Assembly (NCBI GenBank): GCA_964489425.1
Contig: CAZAYP010000001.1
Coordinates: 171,108 to 235,107, forward strand
Length of the DNA stretch: 64,000 nucleotides
Source of the DNA: CAZAYP01 sp964489425 [NCBI: uncultured Verrucomicrobiota bacterium]
Lineage (GTDB): Bacteria; Verrucomicrobiota; Kiritimatiellia; RZYC01
Reading direction: 5' to 3'
How positions within the stretch are numbered: the stretch's first letter is position 1; each line of letters starts with the position of its first letter. Shown here in pieces: positions 1 to 7,032 of this stretch. Under the pieces are notes generated by a model. The model saw nothing but the letters and a program-made list of their open reading frames with translations. It was not told the origin of the DNA and searched no databases. A program made the position numbers and the translations under genes.

Positions 1-676
1 TGCCCGTGGTGACGTTGCCGCCGTGCCGCCGGTACCGAACCCCGATGGCATCGTAAAAAAATGGCGCGCCGCGCCATAGCAACCGCAGCTTCAGGTCGTA
101 GTCCTCGCCCACCCGGTATTCCTGCCGGTAGCCGCCCAGTTCGTGGAACATGGCCCGCCGCACCAGCGACAAGGGATCAGGCGCGATATTGCGCTGGAGC
201 ATTTTCAGCAAGTCAAAGGGATTGCGCATCATGGCCGGCAACGGCTGGTCCTGGTCATCCATGAACGTCATGCCGCAATACGCCCACTCCGCGGCCGGGA
301 CGGCGTGTTCCGCGGCGGCCAGGTACGGCGCGAGGAGGCCGGGCGCCAGCAGGTCGTCGGCGTCAAACACGGCCAACCACGGCGCGCGCGCCAGGGCCGC
401 GGCGGCGTTGCGCGCCGCGAACAGGCCGCGATTGACCGCCCCGCTCATCACGGTCACGCGCGGGTCGGTCACGGCCAGGGCCGCTTCCAGGGTGGCATCC
501 GTGGACGCATCGTTGACCACGATCAGCTCCAGGTCCACGCCCGGCTGGGTCAGGATGGAGTCCATGGCGGCCCGGAGATACGGCGCGGCGTTGTACGCCG
601 CCATGAGCAGCGACACGGCCGGCGCCGGCCCGGCCCCGCCGCGCACCACCTGGTATCCGTCCGGCACTGGGTTCAT
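1..676 (-). CDS. Family 2 glycosyltransferase, C-terminus cut by window edge
   Basis: The reading frame opens at an ATG at 676 and stays open to base 1, so about 225 residues are visible and the C-terminus is missing. It is a GT-A fold family 2 glycosyltransferase. After a short leader there is a typical 'VSLLMAAYNAAPYL' strand, then 'VVNDASTD', an 'NRGLFAARNAA' segment and the nucleotide-sugar/metal motif 'DADD' around residue 105. The acceptor-side motif 'GEDYDL' lies near residue 195. Such enzymes transfer a sugar from an NDP-sugar, here probably onto a surface glycan given the neighbours. It is divergent from the GT6 gene, with only 37 bp between the two start codons. Family assignment is secure; donor and acceptor are unknown. 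Confidence 0.85.
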   Translation of the reverse strand, partial: MNPVPDGYQVVRGGAGPAPAVSLLMAAYNAAPYLRAAMDSILTQPGVDLELIVVNDASTDATLEAALAVTDPRVTVMSGAVNRGLFAARNAAAALARAPWLAVFDADDLLAPGLLAPYLAAAEHAVPAAEWAYCGMTFMDDQDQPLPAMMRNPFDLLKMLQRNIAPDPLSLVRRAMFHELGGYRQEYRVGEDYDLKLRLLWRGAPFFYDAIGVRYRRHGGNVTTG

Positions 677-680
677 GGTG

Positions 681-708
681 CATGGCATCAAGCATGCTAC
701 ATGCCATG
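681..708. promoter_or_regulatory. Near-perfect 28-bp palindrome between divergent glycosyltransferase genes
   Basis: The spacer between the start codons at 676 (minus) and 714 (plus) is almost filled by a dyad: CATGGCAT, 2 bp, AGCATGCT, 2 bp, ATGCCATG. Twelve of the fourteen base pairs are symmetric. Position and symmetry fit a dimeric regulator's operator acting on both genes, or a hairpin at the 5' ends. No regulator gene is adjacent and no -35/-10 pair is clear. Confidence 0.5.
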
Positions 709-713
709 GTGTC

Positions 714-1397
714 ATGAACATCGGCCTGCTGGTCATCGCCACGAACAAGTACATCCAGTTCGTGCCGCCCCTCTGGGAGTCAGCGCAGCGCTATTTCCTG
801 GCGGATGGCGGGCACAACGTGCGGCTGTTCGTGTTCACCAACCAGCCGGCGGTGCCGCCGGGCGCCTGCCGCATCGAGCAGGAGCATCTGCCCTGGCCCT
901 GCCCGACCCTCCTGCGCTACCACTTCTTCTGCCAAAGCTACGCGCAGCTGGAATCCTGCGACTACCTGTATTACTGCGACGCCGACATGCTGTTCACCGC
1001 CCCCGTGGGCCCCGAGGTGCTCGGCGACCTCGTCGCCACGTTGCACCCGGGATATTACGACCGACCGGCCGGGGCCCTGCCCTATGAGCGCCGGCCGGAC
1101 TCGGCCGCGTTTGTGCCGCTGGCCCAGGGCCGGCGCTACTACGCCGGCGGCTTCAACGGCGGCCGGACGGCCTGTTTCATGGCCATGGCGCTGGAGCTGG
1201 TGGACATGATCAACCGCGACATGCAGCGCAACCTCGTGGCCCGCTGGCACGACGAAAGCTACTTCAACCGCTTCCTGGTGGACCACCCGCCGACGGTGGA
1301 GTTGCCGCCGGCCTACTGCTACCCCGGCCGCAAGACGATCCCTTTTGAGCGCAAGCTGGTGGCGCTGGACAAGGACCACGCCGCGCTGCGCTCATGA
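714..1397 (+). CDS. GT6-family glycosyltransferase (ABO / alpha-1,3-galactosyltransferase type)
   Basis: A 227-residue cytoplasmic-type protein without signal or membrane segment. The ATG at 714 is the first that leaves the divergent spacer intact; longer in-frame starts would run through the neighbouring gene. GT6 hallmarks are visible in order: 'YYCDADMLF' (a DxD metal motif, about residues 83-91), 'YYAGGFNGG' (about 143-151) and 'WHDESYFNRFL' (about 178-188), which matches the 'WHDESHLN' active-site block of the vertebrate histo-blood-group transferases. The family adds alpha-1,3-linked Gal or GalNAc to a galactoside acceptor with retention. As usual for bacterial members it is a bare catalytic domain. 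The 3' end overlaps the convergent gene by 6 bp. Family call is confident; the donor sugar cannot be told. Confidence 0.88.
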   Translation: MNIGLLVIATNKYIQFVPPLWESAQRYFLADGGHNVRLFVFTNQPAVPPGACRIEQEHLPWPCPTLLRYHFFCQSYAQLESCDYLYYCDADMLFTAPVGPEVLGDLVATLHPGYYDRPAGALPYERRPDSAAFVPLAQGRRYYAGGFNGGRTACFMAMALELVDMINRDMQRNLVARWHDESYFNRFLVDHPPTVELPPAYCYPGRKTIPFERKLVALDKDHAALRS

Positions 1398-2261
1398 CGC
1401 GGCGGGCGGCGGGCACAGGTGCAGCGTGCCCACGTGGATGCGGTCATAGTCCACGCCCTGGTACGCGGCCCAGTCCATGGCGTGGCCGGCCAACCGCAGG
1501 TGTTCCAGCTCCTCCGCGCTGCTGGCGGGCCCCTGGATGGGGTTGGCGTACACTTCCTGCACGCGGTTGACCGTGGGCACCACCAGGCAGGAGGCCGGGA
1601 ACGCGGCCATCAGCGGCAGGATGTTCATGGCCTTGAAAAAAACATTGCCCGAGCTTTCCAGCAGGTTCGGGTGGCGCCAGTCCAGTTCGCCCGCCTTGAG
1701 CCGGTGCTTTTCCAGCCCCTCGAGCAACGCCATCAGCAGCGGACGGCAATACACCGTGCCGTTGGCCTCGAACGGGTAGTTCCAGTCGCACTCCGCCTTG
1801 CGCCATTCCCAGGTCAGCACGTCCGGGTCCGGGCCAAGGAACGCCGGCAGCGGCACGGGTTCGGGCCGCACGTGGCTGTACTTGAAGTTGCGCCCCAGGC
1901 GCAGCGAGAAGCCGGCCAGGTCCGCGGCGCGCCGGGCCATCACGGTCAGTACCCGGTCCATGTTGACCGGGCGGTAGTACACCACGTCGTCGCAGCCGAA
2001 CATCACCAGCGGGCCGGACCCGCCGCGCGCCCAGGCGAGCACCTGGGCACCGAAATCCTCTTCGCGCTGGAACGCCACGTCCGGGAACACTCGCGCCAGC
2101 GCGGCGTAGCCTTCGGCAAACAAGGGCGCCGAAGCCGCGTAGAGCACGGTAACCGGCACGCGACCCGGGAACGCCCAGGCCAGTGACCGCAGGTAGCCTT
2201 CCAGCTGCAACGGCCGATCTTTTGAGAAGCACAGGCAGCTCAGCAGGGCGGGTTGGGTCAT
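1392..2261 (-). CDS. Glycosyltransferase-like protein of unknown specificity
   Basis: A 289-residue protein beginning 'MTQPALLSCLCFSKDRPLQL'. That opening looks like the first beta strand of a GT-A fold with a 'KDRPLQLE' loop. A later 'MFGCDDVVYYRPVN' segment (about residues 87-100) resembles the metal/nucleotide 'DD' site of GT2-like enzymes. Residues 125-175 carry conserved-looking aromatic blocks ('TWEWRKAECDWNYPF'). No membrane segment is seen. The start codon overlaps the stop of the upstream fusion gene (ATGA at 2258-2261), so the two are translationally coupled, and the context is glycan synthesis. It could be a non-enzymatic GT-fold protein; no CAZy family was identified. Confidence 0.65.
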   Translation of the reverse strand: MTQPALLSCLCFSKDRPLQLEGYLRSLAWAFPGRVPVTVLYAASAPLFAEGYAALARVFPDVAFQREEDFGAQVLAWARGGSGPLVMFGCDDVVYYRPVNMDRVLTVMARRAADLAGFSLRLGRNFKYSHVRPEPVPLPAFLGPDPDVLTWEWRKAECDWNYPFEANGTVYCRPLLMALLEGLEKHRLKAGELDWRHPNLLESSGNVFFKAMNILPLMAAFPASCLVVPTVNRVQEVYANPIQGPASSAEELEHLRLAGHAMDWAAYQGVDYDRIHVGTLHLCPPPAAS

Positions 2262-4396
2262 GGTTTGGCCTCCGGATCAGGCCCGGGCGAGGCCGGGCGC
2301 GCCAGCGCCTGCTCGTACTCCCGGCCGATGCGTTCCGCCAGCCGGTGCTGCTCCGCGGCGCGCGCGCTGCCCACGCTCTGCGGGTGCAGGCGGATGCGGT
2401 GCAGGACAAACGGCAGGTTGGCGAGCTCGTAGCCGGCCCTCAGCAGGCGCGCGTAAAAGTCGTAATCGTCCGCGCCGCGGAACTCTTCGCGGAACAGCCC
2501 CACCCGGTCGAACACCGCGCGCCGGACCAGGGTGGCGCTGTTGACCATGGAGTTGACGCGACCGAAGCTCGCGCGGATCCTGGCCGGCTGGTGCTCCAGC
2601 TTCGGCTGGCCCAGGCAGGCCCCGGCATCGTTGAAATACTCCGCGAAGCAGCCCACGCCGGCGACGTCCGGGTGGGAGTCCAGGTACGCCACCAGCCGCG
2701 CCAGCTTCATGGGCTGGGACACGTCGTCGCTGTCGTGGTTCATCAGGTATTCGGCCGCCGGGTGCGCGGCGCGCACGGCCCGGTTGCGGGCCGCCACCTC
2801 GCCGGCGTGCGGCAGGCTCAGCACGTGGAGGCGCGCATCGTAGCGCGCGTACTCGCGGGCCAGGTCCAGCGTGCGGTCCGTGGACCCGTCATCCGCCAGG
2901 ATCAGCTCGAACGCCGTGAAGGTCTGGTTCAACAAGGAGTCCACCGTGGCGCCCAGGTAGCGCTCGCGGTTGTACATGGGCATGTAGATGGAAACCCGGG
3001 GCGGCGGCAGGTGCCACAGGCCGGCCACCAGTTCCCGGTAGCGCCCCATCCAGACCATCCACAGCTCCTGCTCGCTGGCCGAATCATCGACAAGCGCCTC
3101 GCGCAGCAGGGCCGCGCTGCGTCCCGCCAGCTCGGGGCGGGCCACGCCCGCCGGCTTGGTGGCGCGCACCGTGATGTTGTCCGTGGCGTGCCAGGTGGCC
3201 TTCTCAAACTGCAGGCTGTCCCAGCCCAGCGCGCCCAGCACCCGGTTGAACTTGGCCTCGTCCCAGGCATCGCGATGCACCGCCCAGGCCGCCTCGTGAG
3301 AGCCAAACACATGCCGCAACACCACGGCCTGCCGGTCCGGCGGGGACGCCGGGTCCAAGTACCGCTGCGCGGCGGCCGCGAAGTCCGGCGTCTCGATGAC
3401 CAGGCGTCCGCCGGGCTGCAGCCAGTCGTGCCAGGCGCTCAGCAGGGCCAGGGCGGCCGGGAACTCGAAATGCTCGAAGACATGGTGCGAACGAATCTCC
3501 GCCACGCTGCCGGCCGGGAAACACAGGCCGGCGATGTTGGCCTGCACGTCGGCAACGCACTTTTTCTGCACCGTGTGGTCCGCCGGCGGGAAGTCCACGT
3601 TGATATAGCCCGGCAGCCGCCGCTCGCCGCAACCCAGGTGCAGCCGCACGTCCTGACCCGCCGCGGCCAGGCCGCGCTCCCGCAGGCGCGCCAGGTCGTC
3701 CGGGGCCGCAAATCCATAGGCGGCATAGATGTCGCCCCACAAATCCGCCGCCGGCGGCTGGGTAAGCTTGGCGAGGAGCTCGTCCGCTCCGCACCAGTGC
3801 CAGAACGCCAGCGCGGTGCTCTCGCCTTCTGAAAAATTGAAACGCTGGTACCCCAACGCCCGCAACCGGGCCAGGCACTCGGCCGCGCGGCCGTGGAACT
3901 CGCGGGCGTATTCAAAGGACAGGAAGTCCAGGGGCTCGGTCAATCCCTGCAGCACCTCCAGCTCGAACCCCTCGACATCAATCTTGCAGTACCTTGGCCG
4001 GCCGTGCTCAGCCACCAGGCGGTCGAGCGTGGTCATGGGCACGCGCACGCTTTTGTCCCAATGGCAGGTGGCGAACCGCCCCTGTTTCCACGCGCTCGAA
4101 AAGGTGGCCAGGGTAGAAGCCTCGCGGCACAGGGCCAGGTCCAGTTCGCCGGGCTCGCCGGCCACGCCCTGGGGCACGATGGTCACGCGGGCCGGGTCCG
4201 GGAACTGCCGGCGGAGTTCGGCCACGCAGTCCGGCTGGGGCTCCACGCACACGACGCGCGCGCCCATGGCCAGCAGCACCCGGGTCTTGGCGCCCACGTT
4301 GGCGCCGATATCAAACACCAGGTCGCCGGGCCGGACCATGCCGGACCAGGCTCCGTAAGCCTCCCCCTGCTGCGGCTGTGTGTTGCTACGCGGCAT
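2258..4396 (-). CDS. FkbM methyltransferase / class I methyltransferase / GT2 three-domain fusion
   Basis: A 712-residue protein with three recognisable domains. Residues about 20-190 are an FkbM-type SAM methyltransferase ('VFDIGANVGAKT', 'VEPQPDC', 'CKIDVEGFELEVLQGL'). Residues about 240-400 are a second SAM-binding domain of the type seen in surface-glycan clusters ('LHLGCGERRLPGYINVDF', 'HHVFEHF', 'LQPGGRLVIETPDF'). Residues about 465-690 are a GT2 domain ('VSIYMPMYNRERYL', 'ADDGSTDRT', 'NHDSDD', 'GADDYDFYARLL'). The ATG at 4396 is the first Met compatible with the FkbM fold; the open frame runs further upstream through the divergent FHA gene but is not coding there. It probably extends and O-methylates a surface polysaccharide. 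It ends in an ATGA overlap with the next gene. Confidence 0.85.
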   Translation of the reverse strand: MPRSNTQPQQGEAYGAWSGMVRPGDLVFDIGANVGAKTRVLLAMGARVVCVEPQPDCVAELRRQFPDPARVTIVPQGVAGEPGELDLALCREASTLATFSSAWKQGRFATCHWDKSVRVPMTTLDRLVAEHGRPRYCKIDVEGFELEVLQGLTEPLDFLSFEYAREFHGRAAECLARLRALGYQRFNFSEGESTALAFWHWCGADELLAKLTQPPAADLWGDIYAAYGFAAPDDLARLRERGLAAAGQDVRLHLGCGERRLPGYINVDFPPADHTVQKKCVADVQANIAGLCFPAGSVAEIRSHHVFEHFEFPAALALLSAWHDWLQPGGRLVIETPDFAAAAQRYLDPASPPDRQAVVLRHVFGSHEAAWAVHRDAWDEAKFNRVLGALGWDSLQFEKATWHATDNITVRATKPAGVARPELAGRSAALLREALVDDSASEQELWMVWMGRYRELVAGLWHLPPPRVSIYMPMYNRERYLGATVDSLLNQTFTAFELILADDGSTDRTLDLAREYARYDARLHVLSLPHAGEVAARNRAVRAAHPAAEYLMNHDSDDVSQPMKLARLVAYLDSHPDVAGVGCFAEYFNDAGACLGQPKLEHQPARIRASFGRVNSMVNSATLVRRAVFDRVGLFREEFRGADDYDFYARLLRAGYELANLPFVLHRIRLHPQSVGSARAAEQHRLAERIGREYEQALARPASPGPDPEAKP

Positions 4397-4472
4397 CGTG
4401 CCTCTGCCCGATTCCGGCCATGGGTGTACAGGATGGGCCGTGGTTCGGCAAGCCGGGATTGCGCGGGCGCCG

Positions 4473-4496
4473 TGAATTATGAACGCATGAATTATA
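4473..4496. promoter_or_regulatory. AT-rich divergent promoter region with TGAATTAT direct repeat
   Basis: In an otherwise GC-rich spacer between the divergent genes at 4396 (minus) and 4550 (plus), TGAATTAT occurs twice, at 4473-4480 and 4488-4495, a 15-bp period. A perfect TATAAT reads on the minus strand at 4491-4496. The block may hold the promoter of the minus-strand glycan operon and an operator. No convincing -35 was found for either direction. Confidence 0.35.
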
Positions 4497-4549
4497 TTGC
4501 TATTGCAGGCCGGCGCGCTAGGCTTTTTAACGTTACAAGGTACAAGAAT

Positions 4550-5545
4550 ATGTATCGCTTGGTATTCCAAACAGGTCCGTTTCGCGGACGGCGGATTGCG
4601 GTCCAGCAGGGGTCCGTGGTCATCGGCCGCGGCGCGGACTGCGTGCTGCGGGTGCCGGACCCGGACATGGCCGACCGCCATGCCGCGCTCGAGCAGCACC
4701 ACGACGGGGTTTACATCAACGCGTTGAGCCCGTCGCACCCCCTGCTGGTCAACGGCCAGGAAACCCGCCAGGCCAAGCTGCGGCATGGCGATATGATCCA
4801 GCTGGGCCAGACGCGGGCGCTGTGCCAGATGCAGCTGCCGAGCGTGATCCAGCAGAATCGCAAGCTCAGCTTTTTGCAGTACCTGACCCTGGTCATGGTG
4901 GTGTTCCTGCTGCTCCTCGAGCTTTTTTTCGTGGTGCTGCTGTCCGTGTGGCGGCACGAGCCGGGCGTCGGCCTGACCCCGACCGCCGCCACGCCGGCCG
5001 CCCAAGCCGCAGCGGCCACGGCTACGGCGGCACCGCCGCCGGCCACGGCCACGGCGCCCGCCGTCGAGGCGGAGCCCACGGCCACCGCAACACCGATCCC
5101 CACGGCGACGACCGAACCGGATGCCACGCCCGCCGCGGCCGCGCCGGAACCCACCCCGGAGCCGGGGCCGGAGAACACCGCGACACCCACGGCCATTCCA
5201 GCCCCGACCGCAACGGCGGCGCCGATCGAGTGGCTGAACGTGGCTGACCTGGAAAAAACCTACGGCGTTGAAAACGATCCGCTGTTTTACATCACCCGCA
5301 CCATGACCGAGGAAGCCGACTGGGCCATGGCCGAAGGCGACACGGAGAAGGCTGCGCAACAGCTCGAACGGGTCCAGATCATCGCCCCCAACTACTACCC
5401 GGCCCTGGCCAAGTACGCCGAATTGCAGGAAAAGGCCGGTAAGCCGGAGGCCGCCGCGGCCGCGTGGACCAAGCTCAAGGCGGCCGCGCAAGGTACGCCA
5501 TGGGAAGGGCTGGCCGCCGGGCACTTGGAGCAGCTCGGGTATTGA
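4550..5545 (+). CDS. FHA-domain membrane protein with Pro/Ala/Thr linker and TPR-like tail
   Basis: A 331-residue protein. Residues about 1-95 are a forkhead-associated phosphopeptide-binding domain ('VVIGRGADCVLRVPD' with the conserved Gly-Arg, then 'DRHAALE' and 'LLVNGQ'). One hydrophobic helix follows at about residues 110-133 ('LTLVMVVFLLLLELFFVVLLSVW'). Then comes a linker of about 90 residues almost entirely Ala, Pro, Thr and Glu, and a C-terminal helical region (about 235-331) that reads like one or two TPRs. FHA domains bind phosphothreonine, so this is probably a tail-facing scaffold responding to Ser/Thr kinases, with the TPR part outside the cytoplasm. ATG 4550 was chosen for the AAGG nine bases upstream. 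The next gene starts 5 bp after the stop, so the two are likely co-transcribed. Confidence 0.82.
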   Translation: MYRLVFQTGPFRGRRIAVQQGSVVIGRGADCVLRVPDPDMADRHAALEQHHDGVYINALSPSHPLLVNGQETRQAKLRHGDMIQLGQTRALCQMQLPSVIQQNRKLSFLQYLTLVMVVFLLLLELFFVVLLSVWRHEPGVGLTPTAATPAAQAAAATATAAPPPATATAPAVEAEPTATATPIPTATTEPDATPAAAAPEPTPEPGPENTATPTAIPAPTATAAPIEWLNVADLEKTYGVENDPLFYITRTMTEEADWAMAEGDTEKAAQQLERVQIIAPNYYPALAKYAELQEKAGKPEAAAAAWTKLKAAAQGTPWEGLAAGHLEQLGY

Positions 5546-5550
5546 GCGCC

Positions 5551-6879
5551 ATGACCATCGCGGAACTCCTGCGCCAGTTTGATCCCGCCCAGGCCGGCGC
5601 CAGGCTGCACGCCATGATGCACCCTTTGCAGCCCATCGCCCGCAGCCTGACCGGGAACGGCGTGCGGGAAACCCTGCGCCTGCTGCAACAGCACCTCCCC
5701 CTGGAAATCACCGAGGTGCCCACCGGCACGAAGGTGCTGGATTGGGAAATCCCCCGCGAGTGGAACTTGCGCGCCGCGCACATCAAGGATTCCCGCGGCC
5801 GCATCGTGGCAGACGCCGCCCAATCAGCGCTGCACGTGGTTGGCTACAGCGTCCCGGTGCAGGGATCTTTCTCGCTGGCGGAGCTTCGGCCGCACCTGCA
5901 CTCGCTGCCGGATCACCCGGACTGGATTCCGTACCGCACCTCGTATTACAAGGAAACCTGGGGGTTCTGCCTGCCCCAGCGCGTGCTGGAGAATCTCAAG
6001 GATAACCGCTACGAGGTGCTGATCGACGCCAGCCTGGCGCCCGGATCGCTGACGTATGGAAGCCACGTCAAGCCCGGGACGCAGGCCGATGAGGTGCTGA
6101 TTTCAACCCACATTTGCCATCCCGCCATGGCCAACGACAACCTCTCGGGCATGGTGGTCGCGGCCAAGCTTGCGGAATTGCTGGCACCGGTGCCGACGCG
6201 GTATACGTACCGGTTCCTGTTCATTCCCGGCACGCTGGGATCCATTGCCTGGCTGGCGCAAAACGCGGCCGCCGCGGCGCGGGTCAAGGCCGGCCTGGTG
6301 CTGGCCGGCGTGGGCGATGCCGGCCCCCTCAATTACAAGCGCAGCCGCCAGGGCCTGGCCTTGGTGGACCGCGCCATGGAACTGGTGATCGCGCAGGACG
6401 GCCGCGGCGGCCGCTGCGTGGATTTCAGCCCCTACGGCTACGACGAGCGCCAGTACTGCTCGCCCGGGTTCAATATGCCGGTGGGCTGCCTGATGCGCAC
6501 GCCGCACGGCGAGTATCCCGAGTACCACACCTCCGCGGATGACTTGGACTTCGTCCGGCCCGAGAGCCTGGCCGGGGCCCTGCAAAGCTGCCTGGAACTG
6601 GTCAATATCCTCGAAAGCAACGCCCGCTACGTAAACCTGCAGCCGCACGGCGAGCCGCAGCTCGGCCGGCGCGGCTTATACGACACCACGGGCGGCGCGC
6701 AGCAGGGCAAGCAGATGCAGATGGCTTTTTTGTGGGTGCTGAACTACTCCGACGGCACGCACGACCTGCTGGACATTGCCCAGCGCGCCCGGCTGCCGTT
6801 CAGCGTGACCCGCGACGCGGCCCAGCGCCTGCGCGATGCCGGCCTGCTGCAGGAAGTCGCCGAACCAGCGCAAGGCTGA
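5551..6879 (+). CDS. DUF4910 / M28-like aminopeptidase-domain protein
   Basis: A 442-residue soluble protein. Around residues 180-200 'ISTHICHPAMANDNLSG' has the His and Asp spacing of a zinc aminopeptidase core, and 'PEYHTSADDLDF' near residue 325 supplies a late His. This matches the DUF4910/DUF2172 aminopeptidase-like family often found beside polysaccharide clusters. The C-terminal 70 residues ('DLLDIAQRARLPF') look like a winged-helix segment. It follows the FHA gene by 5 bp. The substrate is unknown; members are linked to capsule or LPS biosynthesis loci mainly by context. ATG 5551 is the first start after the upstream stop. Confidence 0.78.
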   Translation: MTIAELLRQFDPAQAGARLHAMMHPLQPIARSLTGNGVRETLRLLQQHLPLEITEVPTGTKVLDWEIPREWNLRAAHIKDSRGRIVADAAQSALHVVGYSVPVQGSFSLAELRPHLHSLPDHPDWIPYRTSYYKETWGFCLPQRVLENLKDNRYEVLIDASLAPGSLTYGSHVKPGTQADEVLISTHICHPAMANDNLSGMVVAAKLAELLAPVPTRYTYRFLFIPGTLGSIAWLAQNAAAAARVKAGLVLAGVGDAGPLNYKRSRQGLALVDRAMELVIAQDGRGGRCVDFSPYGYDERQYCSPGFNMPVGCLMRTPHGEYPEYHTSADDLDFVRPESLAGALQSCLELVNILESNARYVNLQPHGEPQLGRRGLYDTTGGAQQGKQMQMAFLWVLNYSDGTHDLLDIAQRARLPFSVTRDAAQRLRDAGLLQEVAEPAQG

Positions 6880-6900
6880 TTGGTTTTTCCGGCCGGTTTT

Positions 6901-6988
6901 CTCACGGAGGCACGGAGATCGCGGAGATCAACTCCCGACGCCGGGCTCTGCATCCGGGCTCCCCGCCTTGAAAAGGCGGGGAACCCGG
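6901..6988. repeat. Copy of the 'ctcacggag' dispersed repeat with a hairpin
   Basis: Starts with ctcacggaggcacggagatc, continues through a gcatccggg stretch and ends in a strong hairpin. The inner stem is CCCCGCCTT/AAGGCGGGG with a 3-nt loop (6961-6981), with an outer CCGGG/CCCGG pair (6954-6988). The same architecture recurs near 53409-53515 and, inverted, at 53596-53750. It lies between two convergent genes, so it may also end transcription from both sides, although no T-run follows. Confidence 0.7.
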
Positions 6989-7032
6989 AGCACTTCCGGC
7001 AGCACCCGCGACTACTGGCGCCAGTCCGTGGG

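Noticed and set aside
2183-3832. Long plus-strand open frame of 549 codons opposite the fusion gene
   Set aside because: It lies antisense to clear FkbM/methyltransferase/GT2 motifs and reads as Arg/Gly/Ala-rich sequence without domains; a GC-rich shadow.
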